A DNA stretch of 64,000 bases, taken from Jaminaea rosea. Its lineage: Eukaryota; Basidiomycota; Exobasidiomycetes; Microstromatales. The notes under the pieces were generated by a model, which saw nothing but the letters and a program-made list of their open reading frames with translations, was not told the origin of the DNA and did no database searches. The position numbers and the translations under genes were made by a program. Shown here piece by piece: positions 1-9,871 of the stretch. Position 1 is the first letter of the stretch, and the number at the start of each line of letters is the position of its first letter. The stretch is from NCBI RefSeq assembly GCF_003144245.1, contig NW_020289982.1:372001-436000 (forward strand), given 5' to 3'.

Positions 1-324
1 AGGGCTTCGGGCGGCGAGGACGAGGGCATCAATGGAGGTGGGGTCAACGCAGTCGACGATGTTGTTGGTGCTGCGGGCGCTGATGAGGAGGAGGAGGAGG
101 AGGATGGCGCGTCATCTCTGCTGTCGTCGCTCATAATTGATGGGGATGGTTGTGATGGAAGTGGGGACGATGAATGCAGCTCAGTCGCTTCTCCGCGTGG
201 GATCGGCCTCCGCCTTGACCTCGTCCCCGGAGCAGTCCAGCGCCGGATCGGACGACCGGCCCGAGTCGACACACGCCGGGGCCTGCTTCTGGCCCCCCTC
301 CCTCAAATGGATGCACGACGATGA
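1..324 (+). CDS. C-terminal end of an acidic protein (partial, cut by the window start)
   Basis: Reading frame 1 is open from the first base to a TGA at 322-324, giving 107 codons. The peptide has a run of glutamates (ADEEEEEEDGASS), then an Asp/Gly/Ser-rich stretch, then a basic tail ending in QMDARR. Third codon positions are mostly G or C, as in the certain genes of this window. The next gene is convergent and ends at 459, so about 130 bp would be shared 3' sequence. No domain is recognisable and the start lies outside the window. It could instead be 3' untranslated sequence that happens to be open. Confidence 0.4.
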   Translation, partial: RASGGEDEGINGGGVNAVDDVVGAAGADEEEEEEDGASSLLSSLIIDGDGCDGSGDDECSSVASPRGIGLRLDLVPGAVQRRIGRPARVDTRRGLLLAPLPQMDARR

Positions 325-458
325 GGCTGCTCAACAGGCAGCTCAGTCAAAGGCAGAAAGTTGGAAAGATGATCATGGGTATTGTCAATCGAAAGTACAC
401 GAATCAGAACCTCATCGCTCTATCTATCTAATCTTAGTGTCTATCCTCCTCTCCCGCC

Positions 459-3400
459 TCACGCGTTGACAACATTGCGCAGCTTCGACCCTCGATGAGG
501 CTGGTACGCATAGCGATAGAAGTACGCAGGAGCCACTCCTGCCCCCTCCGCCGTCGATACGTCGTTGAACTGCTCTGCTTCTTCAACGGCCTCATGGACA
601 GCCACTGCATCCGGTGCAGGCCCGTCAGTAGCGGCAGCCTCAAGTGCCGCTGCCTCGTCGGCATCATCGCAAGTCGATGAAGCTATCTGCTGCTGACCTC
701 TCGAAGCGGTAGGTGCAGGCAGGCTAGAAGCCCTCTGCTTCGCCCATCTGACCTTGAGAGGTGCGCTGATCTTCTGGGCACGCATCATCTCGAGCTCAAG
801 AGAGAGCATCAAGAGATGTGCACTGTTGCTGAGCAGGGTGGGGCGGGCAGGTGTTGGCGGGAGGACAGGAGCCGAGCTCGATGATGAGGATGAGGATTCG
901 CCATTGTCCTCGCCGCTTGTCGGGGACGCCGCATCCGTGGGTGCACTTCGACTCAGCATGGATGGCAGGGATGGCGATGAAGACGACGATGCCGGGCTTC
1001 CGAACGCAGGCGAGGACATCAGCCCACCGTGCGCCGTCGTCGCCGGGGGCATGACGATCGGCAGCGTCGGCGAAGTCGGAGGCGGTGGTCCACCCGCCGT
1101 GCCCGTCTGCAGCGCTTGAGCGGACATCATACTCTGCCTTCTCGCCATAGACTCCAAGCTCGATGCGGAGGCCGAGCGCGGCAGGCTGTTAGGAGGATGT
1201 TCCGAGTGGGCAAAGGAGGAGCTGGTCACCTTGATGCTGCCGGCACGACCGCGTGATCGACAGGTGTCGTCTTCCGACGATGACGAGGGAGTGTCGTCCT
1301 TGCTGGCTTCTCGACCGCCTGTAGGGCTGTTGCTGCTTGTCGTGCGACTGCGTGAGGAGCGTTGCTGGCTGCCTGCTCTGGTCCCGCTCGCCTGACCTCC
1401 TGACAGCCCACGTCCAATAGCCGCAGCCCCCGCATACGTCAGATCCGGCGAGCTCCTGACAGTCTTCATCGCCGCAGCAAAGCTGTCCTCTGCATCTGCC
1501 CTCCTGCTGCCGGACTTGGAAGAGAACAAGCCGATGGCACATTGTCTGCTTCTCGAAAGGCCAGCGGGTGGTGAGTTGCCACGGCCGGAAGAGGAGCGAG
1601 CACCATGACCTCTGCCACGAGCACGACGGCCTCTTGCGGGTGGGAGAGAATCCTCGTCGAAAGCCGCACCATCCTCGTCGCGATCTTCCACGGATGCGGT
1701 GACAACGCGACTTCTTCGCCCGCCAGTGCGTCGAGCGGCATCCTCATCCCTCGCTTCGACGGTGCTTCGCGAAAGATCCGCATCCGACTCCTCCGAAGAG
1801 GTGTAGCTTCCACCGGCCCAGTGCGAAGGAGAAGGGCCGGGCGTCTCTGCTGCCGGTCTGGAACATCTGGGAGAGAAGGATTTTGAGTGACGCCCGACAA
1901 CCGTGGTAAAGCCCTCGTCATCTACTTGAGGAGGAGCCTTAGCGCGGATAGGAGCTGAGCCGACATCGGCAGCAGGTTCAGGAGCGGAGTCCTCATGCGC
2001 TGATGCTGGACTGGCTGACTTGAGAGGAGCGGTCTGCGCTGCATACTGGTGCTCCTCGTCGTACTCATCCTCCTCGTCGTGCAGCGTGAACTGCGGCTTG
2101 ACCTTCGACGTCACAATCTTGGTTGCTGGCGGAGGCAAATCCAACGCAGGCAGCATCGAGCTCCTCTCCTCCTCCCCTTCGCTATCGATCGCTCCTCCCT
2201 CATGAGCGGATAGCGGTGCTGGCAACTGCTCCGTATCGCTCGCCGTCCTCCTCTCAGCATGTCGCGAGGCATGGCTGGACAGCCGATTAGCCGCCAAAGC
2301 CGGACGAGAATCAACGCTTCTCCCTCTAGAATGGGAGTTTGGGCTGAGCCTGAACGACTGAAGGTGTACAACAGATGAGAGCTCTACATCTGGGTCGATC
2401 CTGTGGCCTAATCCCGTGATGTACGCGCCAGGGTCTCGGTCTCCTTCCAGAGGGTCAACGACGCCTCGCGAGCCTACGCTGGGGCGTCGGCTCGGATTAG
2501 AAGATCCAGAAGGTGTATCGCTGCTACCTGGTAGAGTGATGGCGGACGAGTCTGCGGAGGCAAGGGGAGTAGCTGTGGGCGTGGAGCCTGGGACAGGAGT
2601 GCTCGAGGCGGAGCTACTGTCTTGCTGAGATGAGGTCGCGCCGCTTTGGAAGCTGCTCTTGTCCGTTTTGCTGGCTGGGAAAAGGAGATTAGGCAGACGA
2701 GCAATCTGCCTCCAGCTGCTGGCGAGGAGACCGGCTTGCTGTTGTTGCTGCTCGGAGCTAGACGCGGACGGTGGCTGCCCACCTACGGCATTGCCTTCAT
2801 TCGCCCATAACCTTAATTGGCTCTGCAAGTTGCTCAGCCTCTCCTGGTAGGCCACAGCAAACCCAGACTGACGCTCTTGACTCTTGCTGAGCCCGCTGGA
2901 AGGCGATGTTGAAGGGACCGAGGACGCGGTGGGCGTCTTCGGCAGCAGAGACGAAGCCGGGGAGGACGAGGCAGTATCTCCAGTGCTGCCCTCATCTTCG
3001 CTGCCAATGAGTGACTTGGCTTCGACCGCAGCCACGGTGGCGTTGCCCATCGTGGTGCTCGGCGCCTCGTCTGCACCCGTACGTAGGACGCTGATCAAAG
3101 AACCTCGTCTTGGTTTGCCAATGGGCGTCGCAACCCTGCTCCTTCCTCCTCCTTCCTCGGCGTCGGGAGCCCACTCCACCTGATCAATGCAGATCATATC
3201 TTCGATGGACCCTACTGAGCTGCCAGAGAGCAAGTCGATGTCGTCAATCCCGGCAGCACTGTTGCTCGAGCCTCCCAGGCTGCGCGATAGGGAGCGCATC
3301 ATCATTGCTGCCTGCTTGCGACTCTTGCGCCTGGGTGACGTGGCCGAATGCGCTGCCGCTGACGATGTTGATGAGATGGGTGCGAAGCCAAGGATGGCAC

Positions 3401-4940
3401 TGGCGCGGTGAGGGACCGAGGAGGATGTTGCTGGCCCTAATGAAGCGCTCTCTGGATGGCTCGGCCTTCGCGAGCCGGGCACTGATCGCACCTTTTCGGG
3501 CGATGGTGACGATGAGATACCAGCGTCTGAACTCTTTCCGCGAGAGCGAGAGCGGGATCCTCTTTGCGTCGAGGAGAGGGCATTCGACAAGGCGGTCGCA
3601 GAGAGGGTCGAGGCTGGAGCGGAAGCACGGTCTGCCTCTTCCTCGTCGTCTGCCAGACCGAAGAAGGCGGCACTTCCAGGCTCGGTGCTGTTGATTCTGC
3701 TCCTTGCCTTGCGGCTGGTGGTCGGCAGTACATGCGTCGGTGCCACTATAGGCGACGTGACGGGGGATGCTTCGTATGACGACGTTCGGCTCAGCAGGCT
3801 GGACCGCTCCGAGAAGTCATCTGTCGTCGTGGTGGGCGTTGCAGATGTGGAAGTCGAAGCTGACATGGAGCCAGCTGCCTCGTAGGATGCCAGATGAAGC
3901 AGGTCTTCGTCGGACAGGCCAGCAGCACTGCCTCCCTTGCCAGCGGCCAGTAGAATCTGTAGGCCTCGCAGTCTATCTCGCTCCAAGCTCGCTCTGCGAC
4001 TGCGAGCATATCGACTAGCCACTGCTCCCTCCTCGTCGGAGCTCGTCAAGTCGCTGAGATCCGACTTGACCTTTTCTCCCGCCTCGAGCGCCAGCTTGGC
4101 GCCTCCCCTGGACCTTCGCGACGATCCACCACGCGTGGTGCTCTTGGGGCGCTGCAGCGACAGCGATGGACGGTGGGCGCCGGTGCTGGCGGCGGTCGAC
4201 GTGCTGCTCGATGCTGATGCTGCGTCTACATTTTCTGCCAGCCTGCGCTGATGACTGGGCCCAACGGTGATCTCTGACTCCTCGCCACTCCCACTGCCAG
4301 AGGCACTCCCGCCGGAGAGAACAGTAGCACTCGCTCCACGTCGATCCCACCGGCGTGACGGGCTGACATTGGCGCTTCTGCCTCGATCGAGCGGCGGTGG
4401 ATGTGCCAATGGCGCCGAAGCTGATTGCGGTGATGAGGTGCCGGCCTTGGCGACAGCGGTGGGAGGTGACGGAAGCAAAGCATTTACATCCGGAGAGTCG
4501 ACGATAGCGTCGTCTACGGCAACGATCTCTGGCCGCTTGCCCGCAGCGATGTGCGAGATGGGCATCGGCGTGGTTGCCGCTTGGTAATGTTGAGTTACGA
4601 CAGCGTCTGGCTGGCTCGGCCAAGAGGCGAGCCTCTCGAGCTGACGGAGTTGTCGCTGAGACGAAAGGCCCACAAGCCTGTCTGGTGGCGAGGCCGAGAG
4701 GCGCTCAGCAGATGAGGAAGTTGGGGATGGTTTTCGAGCACGACGAGGCGAGCGAGAACTATCTCTACGAGATCGATGGCTATAAGCGTGCTGCTGACTG
4801 CTGAGCACTGTTGAGGATGAGGATGATGGCACAGCAGTTGATGCCGGCTTGATGATCCTTGGGGGCGCCATTGACGATGATGGGGGCGGCTGCATGCCCG
4901 TGATGGGTGGGACAGACGAGTGCCCTAGACCCTCATTCAT
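459..4940 (-). CDS. Large serine-rich, mostly disordered protein of unknown function
   Basis: A single uninterrupted frame of 1493 residues starts at the ATG at 4940 (context ACAATGAAT). I do not recognise the protein. It is dominated by Ser, Ala, Pro and Arg, with many basic and SP/RS-like patches near the N terminus (SRRDSSRSPRRARKP) and long Ser runs near the C terminus. A few segments look more ordered and may be conserved: one around the middle with DMICIDQVEWAPDAE, one with YQERLSNLQSQLRLW, and a C-terminal helix-like stretch containing LLMLSLELEMMRAQK followed by basic residues. No transmembrane segment or signal peptide is visible. The composition suggests a scaffold or regulatory phosphoprotein, which is inference only. 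A short upstream exon is possible but not needed. Confidence 0.75.
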   Translation of the reverse strand: MNEGLGHSSVPPITGMQPPPSSSMAPPRIIKPASTAVPSSSSSTVLSSQQHAYSHRSRRDSSRSPRRARKPSPTSSSAERLSASPPDRLVGLSSQRQLRQLERLASWPSQPDAVVTQHYQAATTPMPISHIAAGKRPEIVAVDDAIVDSPDVNALLPSPPTAVAKAGTSSPQSASAPLAHPPPLDRGRSANVSPSRRWDRRGASATVLSGGSASGSGSGEESEITVGPSHQRRLAENVDAASASSSTSTAASTGAHRPSLSLQRPKSTTRGGSSRRSRGGAKLALEAGEKVKSDLSDLTSSDEEGAVASRYARSRRASLERDRLRGLQILLAAGKGGSAAGLSDEDLLHLASYEAAGSMSASTSTSATPTTTTDDFSERSSLLSRTSSYEASPVTSPIVAPTHVLPTTSRKARSRINSTEPGSAAFFGLADDEEEADRASAPASTLSATALSNALSSTQRGSRSRSRGKSSDAGISSSPSPEKVRSVPGSRRPSHPESASLGPATSSSVPHRASAILGFAPISSTSSAAAHSATSPRRKSRKQAAMMMRSLSRSLGGSSNSAAGIDDIDLLSGSSVGSIEDMICIDQVEWAPDAEEGGGRSRVATPIGKPRRGSLISVLRTGADEAPSTTMGNATVAAVEAKSLIGSEDEGSTGDTASSSPASSLLPKTPTASSVPSTSPSSGLSKSQERQSGFAVAYQERLSNLQSQLRLWANEGNAVGGQPPSASSSEQQQQQAGLLASSWRQIARLPNLLFPASKTDKSSFQSGATSSQQDSSSASSTPVPGSTPTATPLASADSSAITLPGSSDTPSGSSNPSRRPSVGSRGVVDPLEGDRDPGAYITGLGHRIDPDVELSSVVHLQSFRLSPNSHSRGRSVDSRPALAANRLSSHASRHAERRTASDTEQLPAPLSAHEGGAIDSEGEEERSSMLPALDLPPPATKIVTSKVKPQFTLHDEEDEYDEEHQYAAQTAPLKSASPASAHEDSAPEPAADVGSAPIRAKAPPQVDDEGFTTVVGRHSKSFSPRCSRPAAETPGPSPSHWAGGSYTSSEESDADLSRSTVEARDEDAARRTGGRRSRVVTASVEDRDEDGAAFDEDSLPPARGRRARGRGHGARSSSGRGNSPPAGLSRSRQCAIGLFSSKSGSRRADAEDSFAAAMKTVRSSPDLTYAGAAAIGRGLSGGQASGTRAGSQQRSSRSRTTSSNSPTGGREASKDDTPSSSSEDDTCRSRGRAGSIKVTSSSFAHSEHPPNSLPRSASASSLESMARRQSMMSAQALQTGTAGGPPPPTSPTLPIVMPPATTAHGGLMSSPAFGSPASSSSSPSLPSMLSRSAPTDAASPTSGEDNGESSSSSSSSAPVLPPTPARPTLLSNSAHLLMLSLELEMMRAQKISAPLKVRWAKQRASSLPAPTASRGQQQIASSTCDDADEAAALEAAATDGPAPDAVAVHEAVEEAEQFNDVSTAEGAGVAPAYFYRYAYQPHRGSKLRNVVNA

Positions 4941-7565
4941 TGTCGAGACATGGGCGATGCGTCCGTCGATGAGTAGAGGTTGCGCTGATTATCAATGCCT
5001 ATCCAGGCAGATGCGGGGGTGAGGCCTTGGTAATGCGGTGGTGTGGGGAATTGGTACCAAAGACAAGGAAGAGACTCAAGGCTAAGAGACTGTGGGGCAG
5101 TGGGCTTTGGTCGCTGGCACTGACTGCTTAGGATTGGCGATTGACTCGCACGATTGAGTTGAGTTGAGAGAGCAGGAGCAGTAGCGGCGGCAGAACTAGG
5201 GTGGGCCAAGTTGTGAGTCGAGTCCGCGTCCGTGTCCGAGTCCGAGTCTGAGTCGAGTCGAGTTTCAACGCGGCGATCTCGAGTCGCAACTCTTGACCCT
5301 CGCAAAGGCACAGGCGGACAGGACCGGCGGCGGCTCCCGAAACGAGGGCGGGAGGATAGGCGGCCGCTCAGACCAAAGCACTCAGACAGCGCAATCGCCG
5401 TAGCCTTTTCTTGCCTGCGTTCAAGGGAGCAAAGTGTGTCGCTTGTCGGAGCCAGCCAGTCAGCCTGACAGACAAGAGAGTAGACGTGCGAGAGAGCATA
5501 GAGCTCGATTGTGAGTCGAGAGTTACTCCGGAGGCGAGGACAAGGCAGAGGCCGTGCTATTGCCCGCCAAAGGAAGGGTGAGAAGAGCAGACGGAGCCCC
5601 ATGCTGGCTCTGTCGCTCGCAAGGCAAAGCGACGTCCGAGCGCCCGCGCCCGCGCCTGCTTGTGCGTGTGCGTGTGCGTCTCAACTGCAGGTCCATGGTC
5701 CATCAGACAGCCTGTCACCGACGTACGCACGAAGGTGCGACGGAATGAATGGTACGCACGAGTCACGCTCCGATGAGCGATTCGATCGAGCGAGGGGGCG
5801 AAAGGGTCATCGCGGCAATGGGCTGCTGCCGGCATGAAGCTTGGCCTCTACCTTGCTACCTTGATTTTCAGCCAACACGGCCAGCTAGCATCACAATCCC
5901 AGGCGGAGATCACTAATCGTTCGACTTCACGCCCGCTCTCGCGCCGTGTTGCAACGCAAACGTCACGACGCTTCTCAACGTCCTCTCGAGCAAACACTGC
6001 GGGGAGGTCAGCGTCGGCATGAGGGGGTGGCCGGTCGTGTCGTGAGCTACAGGGCCGACTAGCTCTCGCCTGGGTGAGTCTAAATCTAGTCTATCTTTGG
6101 TAGCAACTCGTGGCCGAGCAAGTAAAGACGAGCCAAGATGGCCGGCGGCGGGCGGGGGTAGGAGAAACGAGATGCCAGCGCAGCATTGCGCATCGCAATG
6201 TGGGGTCGGCGTGTCTGGCGATGGTTGAATTGAAGGTGCTCTCGCTGTTTGCTCTTCTCTCACGATATGTTGCTACAATTCCGCATTCAAAGATCGATGT
6301 TGATGTCGTGTGCGCGAGGGGAGACGAGGCGGGACGCTCGCTTTCTTAGGATTGCCAGTGCTGCGAGGAGCGAGCGACGAGCTGTAACGAATACGTGAAG
6401 GTCAAGTCGAGATGAGTCTTCGCTCACACATCAGTTGCACTGGTCAAACGAAGGCGAAGGAGCAAGAAACTAGATCATGATTGTCAAGAGTCGGGACAGG
6501 TTGCGGTGGAGTAAGGAGATGCGGGGCTAAGGGGTGGAGCTGGGTGGGACGACGACGCGCAGGCGAGGCAAGTGGTAGTGCGGTGAAGACAGACCCCTGT
6601 CCCGAAAGGGACCCAGGAGGGACGTGACGTGGTGCCTCGTGAGGGCTGCCGATGGCCGTGGTCAACCTGCTTCGAGTTCCTGACTGAGGCTGACTGCGGG
6701 CGCCGACATGAAGCCTTTCCTCGCTCTGAGGGGTGCTCAACGTCTACCCTGGCGGCGTCTGCCTGCCTCGCGGCTCCCATGTCCTGCTACTGATTGACAT
6801 CTTCAGCCCCTATTCCCTCCGAAATGACCCCCACGCGAATGACGAGGCGATGCCGATGCTGACAACCTGCGCTTGTGGTTCCCTCCACTCCCACCTCTCC
6901 CGCCCTCTGCTGTGTTTCCTCCCTGCTGGGGATGCCCTGACTGCCCTTGCTCTTCGAGAGACCTGTGTTCCTCCGAAGCCCTCAGCGAGTCGCTGGAAGT
7001 GGCTAGTCTCTCTTTCTGCGGGTCGTCCATCCCAAGACGTATATGCGCTGTGTCGTCATCCTTCCTTCGTCGTGTGTCGTCATCTGATGCTGCGTCGCTG
7101 ATGTGTGGGTGGGACGGATGTTCGTCTGCTGTGTCGTGCGAGTCGTTCGACCTAGCTCTGCAGGTGTCGCCAGGCGGGCACGCGCACGGTTGGGGTAGAT
7201 GTACGGGGTAGGGGGCAATGCTGGTACGGCGGAGCGAGGGGGGATTGGATGATGTGGTGTTGATGATGATGATGCGGGTGCGGGTGCCACCATTCAGGTG
7301 GTCGAGAAGACGCGACGTTGACTCGTTGTCGCGCTGGTGCGACGAGATCATCGTTGCTGGAGAGTAGGGTCAGAGAGAGGGCGACCAGTGCCTCGATGGA
7401 ACCTTTGCTGTTCTTGTAGTCCTCCGACGCCCTCGCGTTACACGCGGAAGTTGTAGTCGCCCCCTTCTCTCCCTGTTGCCTCCTTGAGTTGAGAGCGTGG
7501 TTTGAGCGCAGGCGCTCGACCGTCTCGATCCTTAATGTGCGTCGGCTTCACTGACTTGCGCCTGT
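4941..7565. other. Intergenic: promoter of the serine-rich gene and 3' region of the kinase gene
   Basis: No convincing gene was found. A frame on the minus strand (4937-5602) abuts the serine-rich gene and is more like its 5' leader. It crosses a GAGTC/GAGTCC-like simple repeat at about 5219-5262. A 182-codon minus-strand frame at 6803-7351 starts with ATG and has fairly high GC3 in its first half, but shows no domain. It is the only candidate for a missed gene here, with low likelihood. Confidence 0.5.
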
Positions 7566-8968
7566 TCAGTACCACTGCTGGGCTTGCTGGTCGTCACGGC
7601 GAGTCGTGCGGGACGACTGACCTTGATAGGCGGCATTAGGCTGAGCAGCAGCAGCCGTGCGCGAGCCGTGGACAGCGCGAGCCGACTCCATGGGCGTCTG
7701 CGCACCGCCCTCCTCCTCACCCTGAGGCAGCACTTTGCGCCTGGGCAACTGCTGAGCAACCTGCTTTGCGGCTTCTGCCTTTGCCTCCTCAGTGGCACGC
7801 TGCTGAACACTCCAGTCAAAGACGTAGTCGTACTGGAATCCCTCACGAACAAAGAGGTCGCGGAAGAGCTTGCGGAGGTACGAGTAGTCTGGCTTGTCGT
7901 CGAAGCGGAGTGAGCGACAGCAGTTGAGGTAGATTGCCATCTCCGAGGGGAAGCCACGGCAGAGGAGCTCGGTGGGCGTCGTCATCTTCTTCTCCATGAT
8001 GCGGTCGTACTTTTGCTTCTTCGTCGCCGCTTTGAGTCCCTGCCAGGGCAACGAGCCGCGAAGGAAGTACATAAGGACATAGCCTAGCGACTCGAGGTCG
8101 TCTCGTCGGGACTGCTCAACGCCCAAGTGGGTGTTAATCGACGTGTAGCGGGCAGTACCAGTGAGGTTCTTGTTCTCTCTGTAAGGGATGTGAAGGTGCG
8201 TCTTGGGGTCGCGGTACTTCTTGGCGAGTCCAAAGTCGATGACATTGACCTGGTTTCCCCTCTTGCCAATGCCCATGAGGAAGTTGTCAGGCTTGATGTC
8301 GCGATGGATGAAGTTGCGCGAGTGAATGTACTCGATGCGTGAGATCTGTGCGTGGGGGCGAGGGGAGCGGGGGAAGGGGCAAAAGAGGGTGTGAGTCCAG
8401 ATGGTCTCTTATGACATCGTGCTCCATCGCTGCTCACCATCTGGTCGGCAAGGAGCAGCACAGTCTTGAGGGAGAACTTGCGGTTGCAGAAGTTGAAGAG
8501 GTCCTCGAGGGATGGACCAAGGAGGTCGATGACCATGGCATTGTAGTCGCATTCCTGGCCGTACCATCGGACAAAGGGGACACCGACGCCGCCTGCGAGC
8601 GTCTTGTAGACCTTTGCCTCGTACTCGAGCTGCGGGTGCTTAGCCTTGATAGACTCGAGCTTGATGGCTACCTCTTCGCCAGAGATGATATTAATGCCGA
8701 GGTAGATGTCGCCGAAGGACCCAGAGCCAATCTTCTTGCCGATGCGGTACTGCGGCGTGAAGGGGGGAGAGGTGAGTAGGCTGTCGATACTGAAGAGGAC
8801 TCAAAAGAAGCCGCTGTACTCACTCTGAAGTTAGGGGTGCGATGCGACAGCGGAGGGACAAAGGAGGAAGGGGGAAGCAAGAAGTACGCGCAGTGGTGAG
8901 CAATCAGTCTCTCCGCTGAGAGTCGTGGTATCAGGCAGTACTCACTTGCCGCCTACTCGAAGATCCAT
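7566..8968 (-). CDS. HRR25: Casein kinase 1, delta/HRR25 type
   Basis: This is a Ser/Thr protein kinase of the CK1 family; relatives act in DNA repair, ribosome maturation and vesicle traffic. Proposed exons are 8968-8946, 8824 (one base), 8749-8438 and 8345-7566, giving 371 residues. The start MDLRVGGK is the family's usual N terminus. Visible features are the glycine loop (GSGSFG, about 16-21), VAIK lysine 38, HRDIK at 126-130, DFG at 149-151, and the CK1-specific [17 protein letters not shown] region. The tail after about residue 300 is short, rich in Gln, Ala and Arg, and ends in QQWY. It has no CAAX or Cys-Cys motif, which argues against the membrane-bound YCK type. Joining exon 1 to the kinase body in frame requires one extra base between them (see the microexon entry). 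Confidence 0.93.
8824..8824 (-). other. Putative one-nucleotide microexon of the CK1 gene
   Basis: Exon 1 ends in GGC AA before GTGAGTAC (intron 8945-8825). The kinase exon begins TAC CGC ATC after CCGCAG (intron 8823-8750). Exon 1 leaves two bases of a Lys codon, so one base is missing. Between them lies CTAACTTCAG, then A, then GTGAGTAC. Splicing in that single A restores AAA-TAC (Lys-Tyr), giving GGKYRIGKK as in the family. Both introns would have the same donor octamer. The second has a CTCAC branch-like site near its acceptor. Confidence 0.55.
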
Positions 8969-9871
8969 GCTGTGAGCTAATAGTGGGTTTGAAGAGGAAG
9001 ATGAAATGAAAAGAGGGAAAGGAGGGAAAGGACGATGGGCCGAGTTGTGTCTCGACGTTGAACTTCTCTGCAGATGACGACTGTTTGCTGTCTGGCTCAA
9101 GTCCTGGCTAGCAACTCCGTGCGCTCACTTGTGAGCGGTATGTCGTATCTACGGGAAGAAGAAGCGATACGTGCTGATCGACGTCTACTGAGTGAGCGTC
9201 GTATCTAGCAGAGGAGGGCAGTCGGTGATGGTAGTGATGGTAAGAGGCTGAGATGACTAGGCCGCCGACAAGCAGTCAAAGGGGCTTAGCGGCCGCCCCG
9301 TCACCCAGCTCAGCAGCCGCGCCTCTGGCCCTCATGACGAGCTGCTGGACACACACACGCACCGACCGCACGCCCGCACTCCCGCACGCACCGGTCGGGG
9401 CGCCGGGCAAAACTACGAGCCCAGGCAAAGAGTAGGGCAGGCAAGGCAAGGCCAGGCAAAGCCAAAGTGCAAAGTGAGTTCCTGGGCTCAGCATTGCATT
9501 CGCGCCTAGCTGCTGCTACGCACGCCCCGACTTGGCCCGCGAGGGAAGCCCAAGGCAACGCAACACCGCGAACACGATGACTTCCTGCCCAGCGAGACGG
9601 CATCGCATTGTTCGAGAAGCGCGAGAAGTGAATGGCGGCTGACAGCATCAAAATGCACACGCAGTCGACAGAAGCTCAGAATGACAAGGCGGCGAGGAAA
9701 GACAACAGAGGCATCTAACGGGCCGCTTTGCCTCCTCGCCTGATGAGCGGACCAACCGCTTTCGAGAATACCGTGACATACTCAGGGGCCAAAGCGACAG
9801 CAGTCTCTACTTTGTCATCACCGAGTCAGGCGAGGCATCGATATTGCACATAAAACAGTGGACAGGCATGC
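8969..9871. other. Intergenic: CK1 promoter and lipase 3' region
   Basis: No gene is recognised. The stretch contains short CA-rich and GGCAAG-type simple sequence at about 9345-9470 and no tRNA-like fold that I can see. It must carry the CK1 promoter (transcribed leftwards from 8968) and the 3' end of the convergently positioned upstream neighbour. Confidence 0.5.

Noticed and set aside
4937-5602. 221-codon minus-strand frame abutting the serine-rich gene
   Set aside because: It overlaps that gene's start and crosses a GAGTC simple repeat. It reads as a 5' leader, not a separate protein.
6803-7351. 182-codon minus-strand frame with fair GC3
   Set aside because: No domain, second half low complexity, no splice continuity with the kinase gene. 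Kept only as a weak candidate in the intergenic entry.
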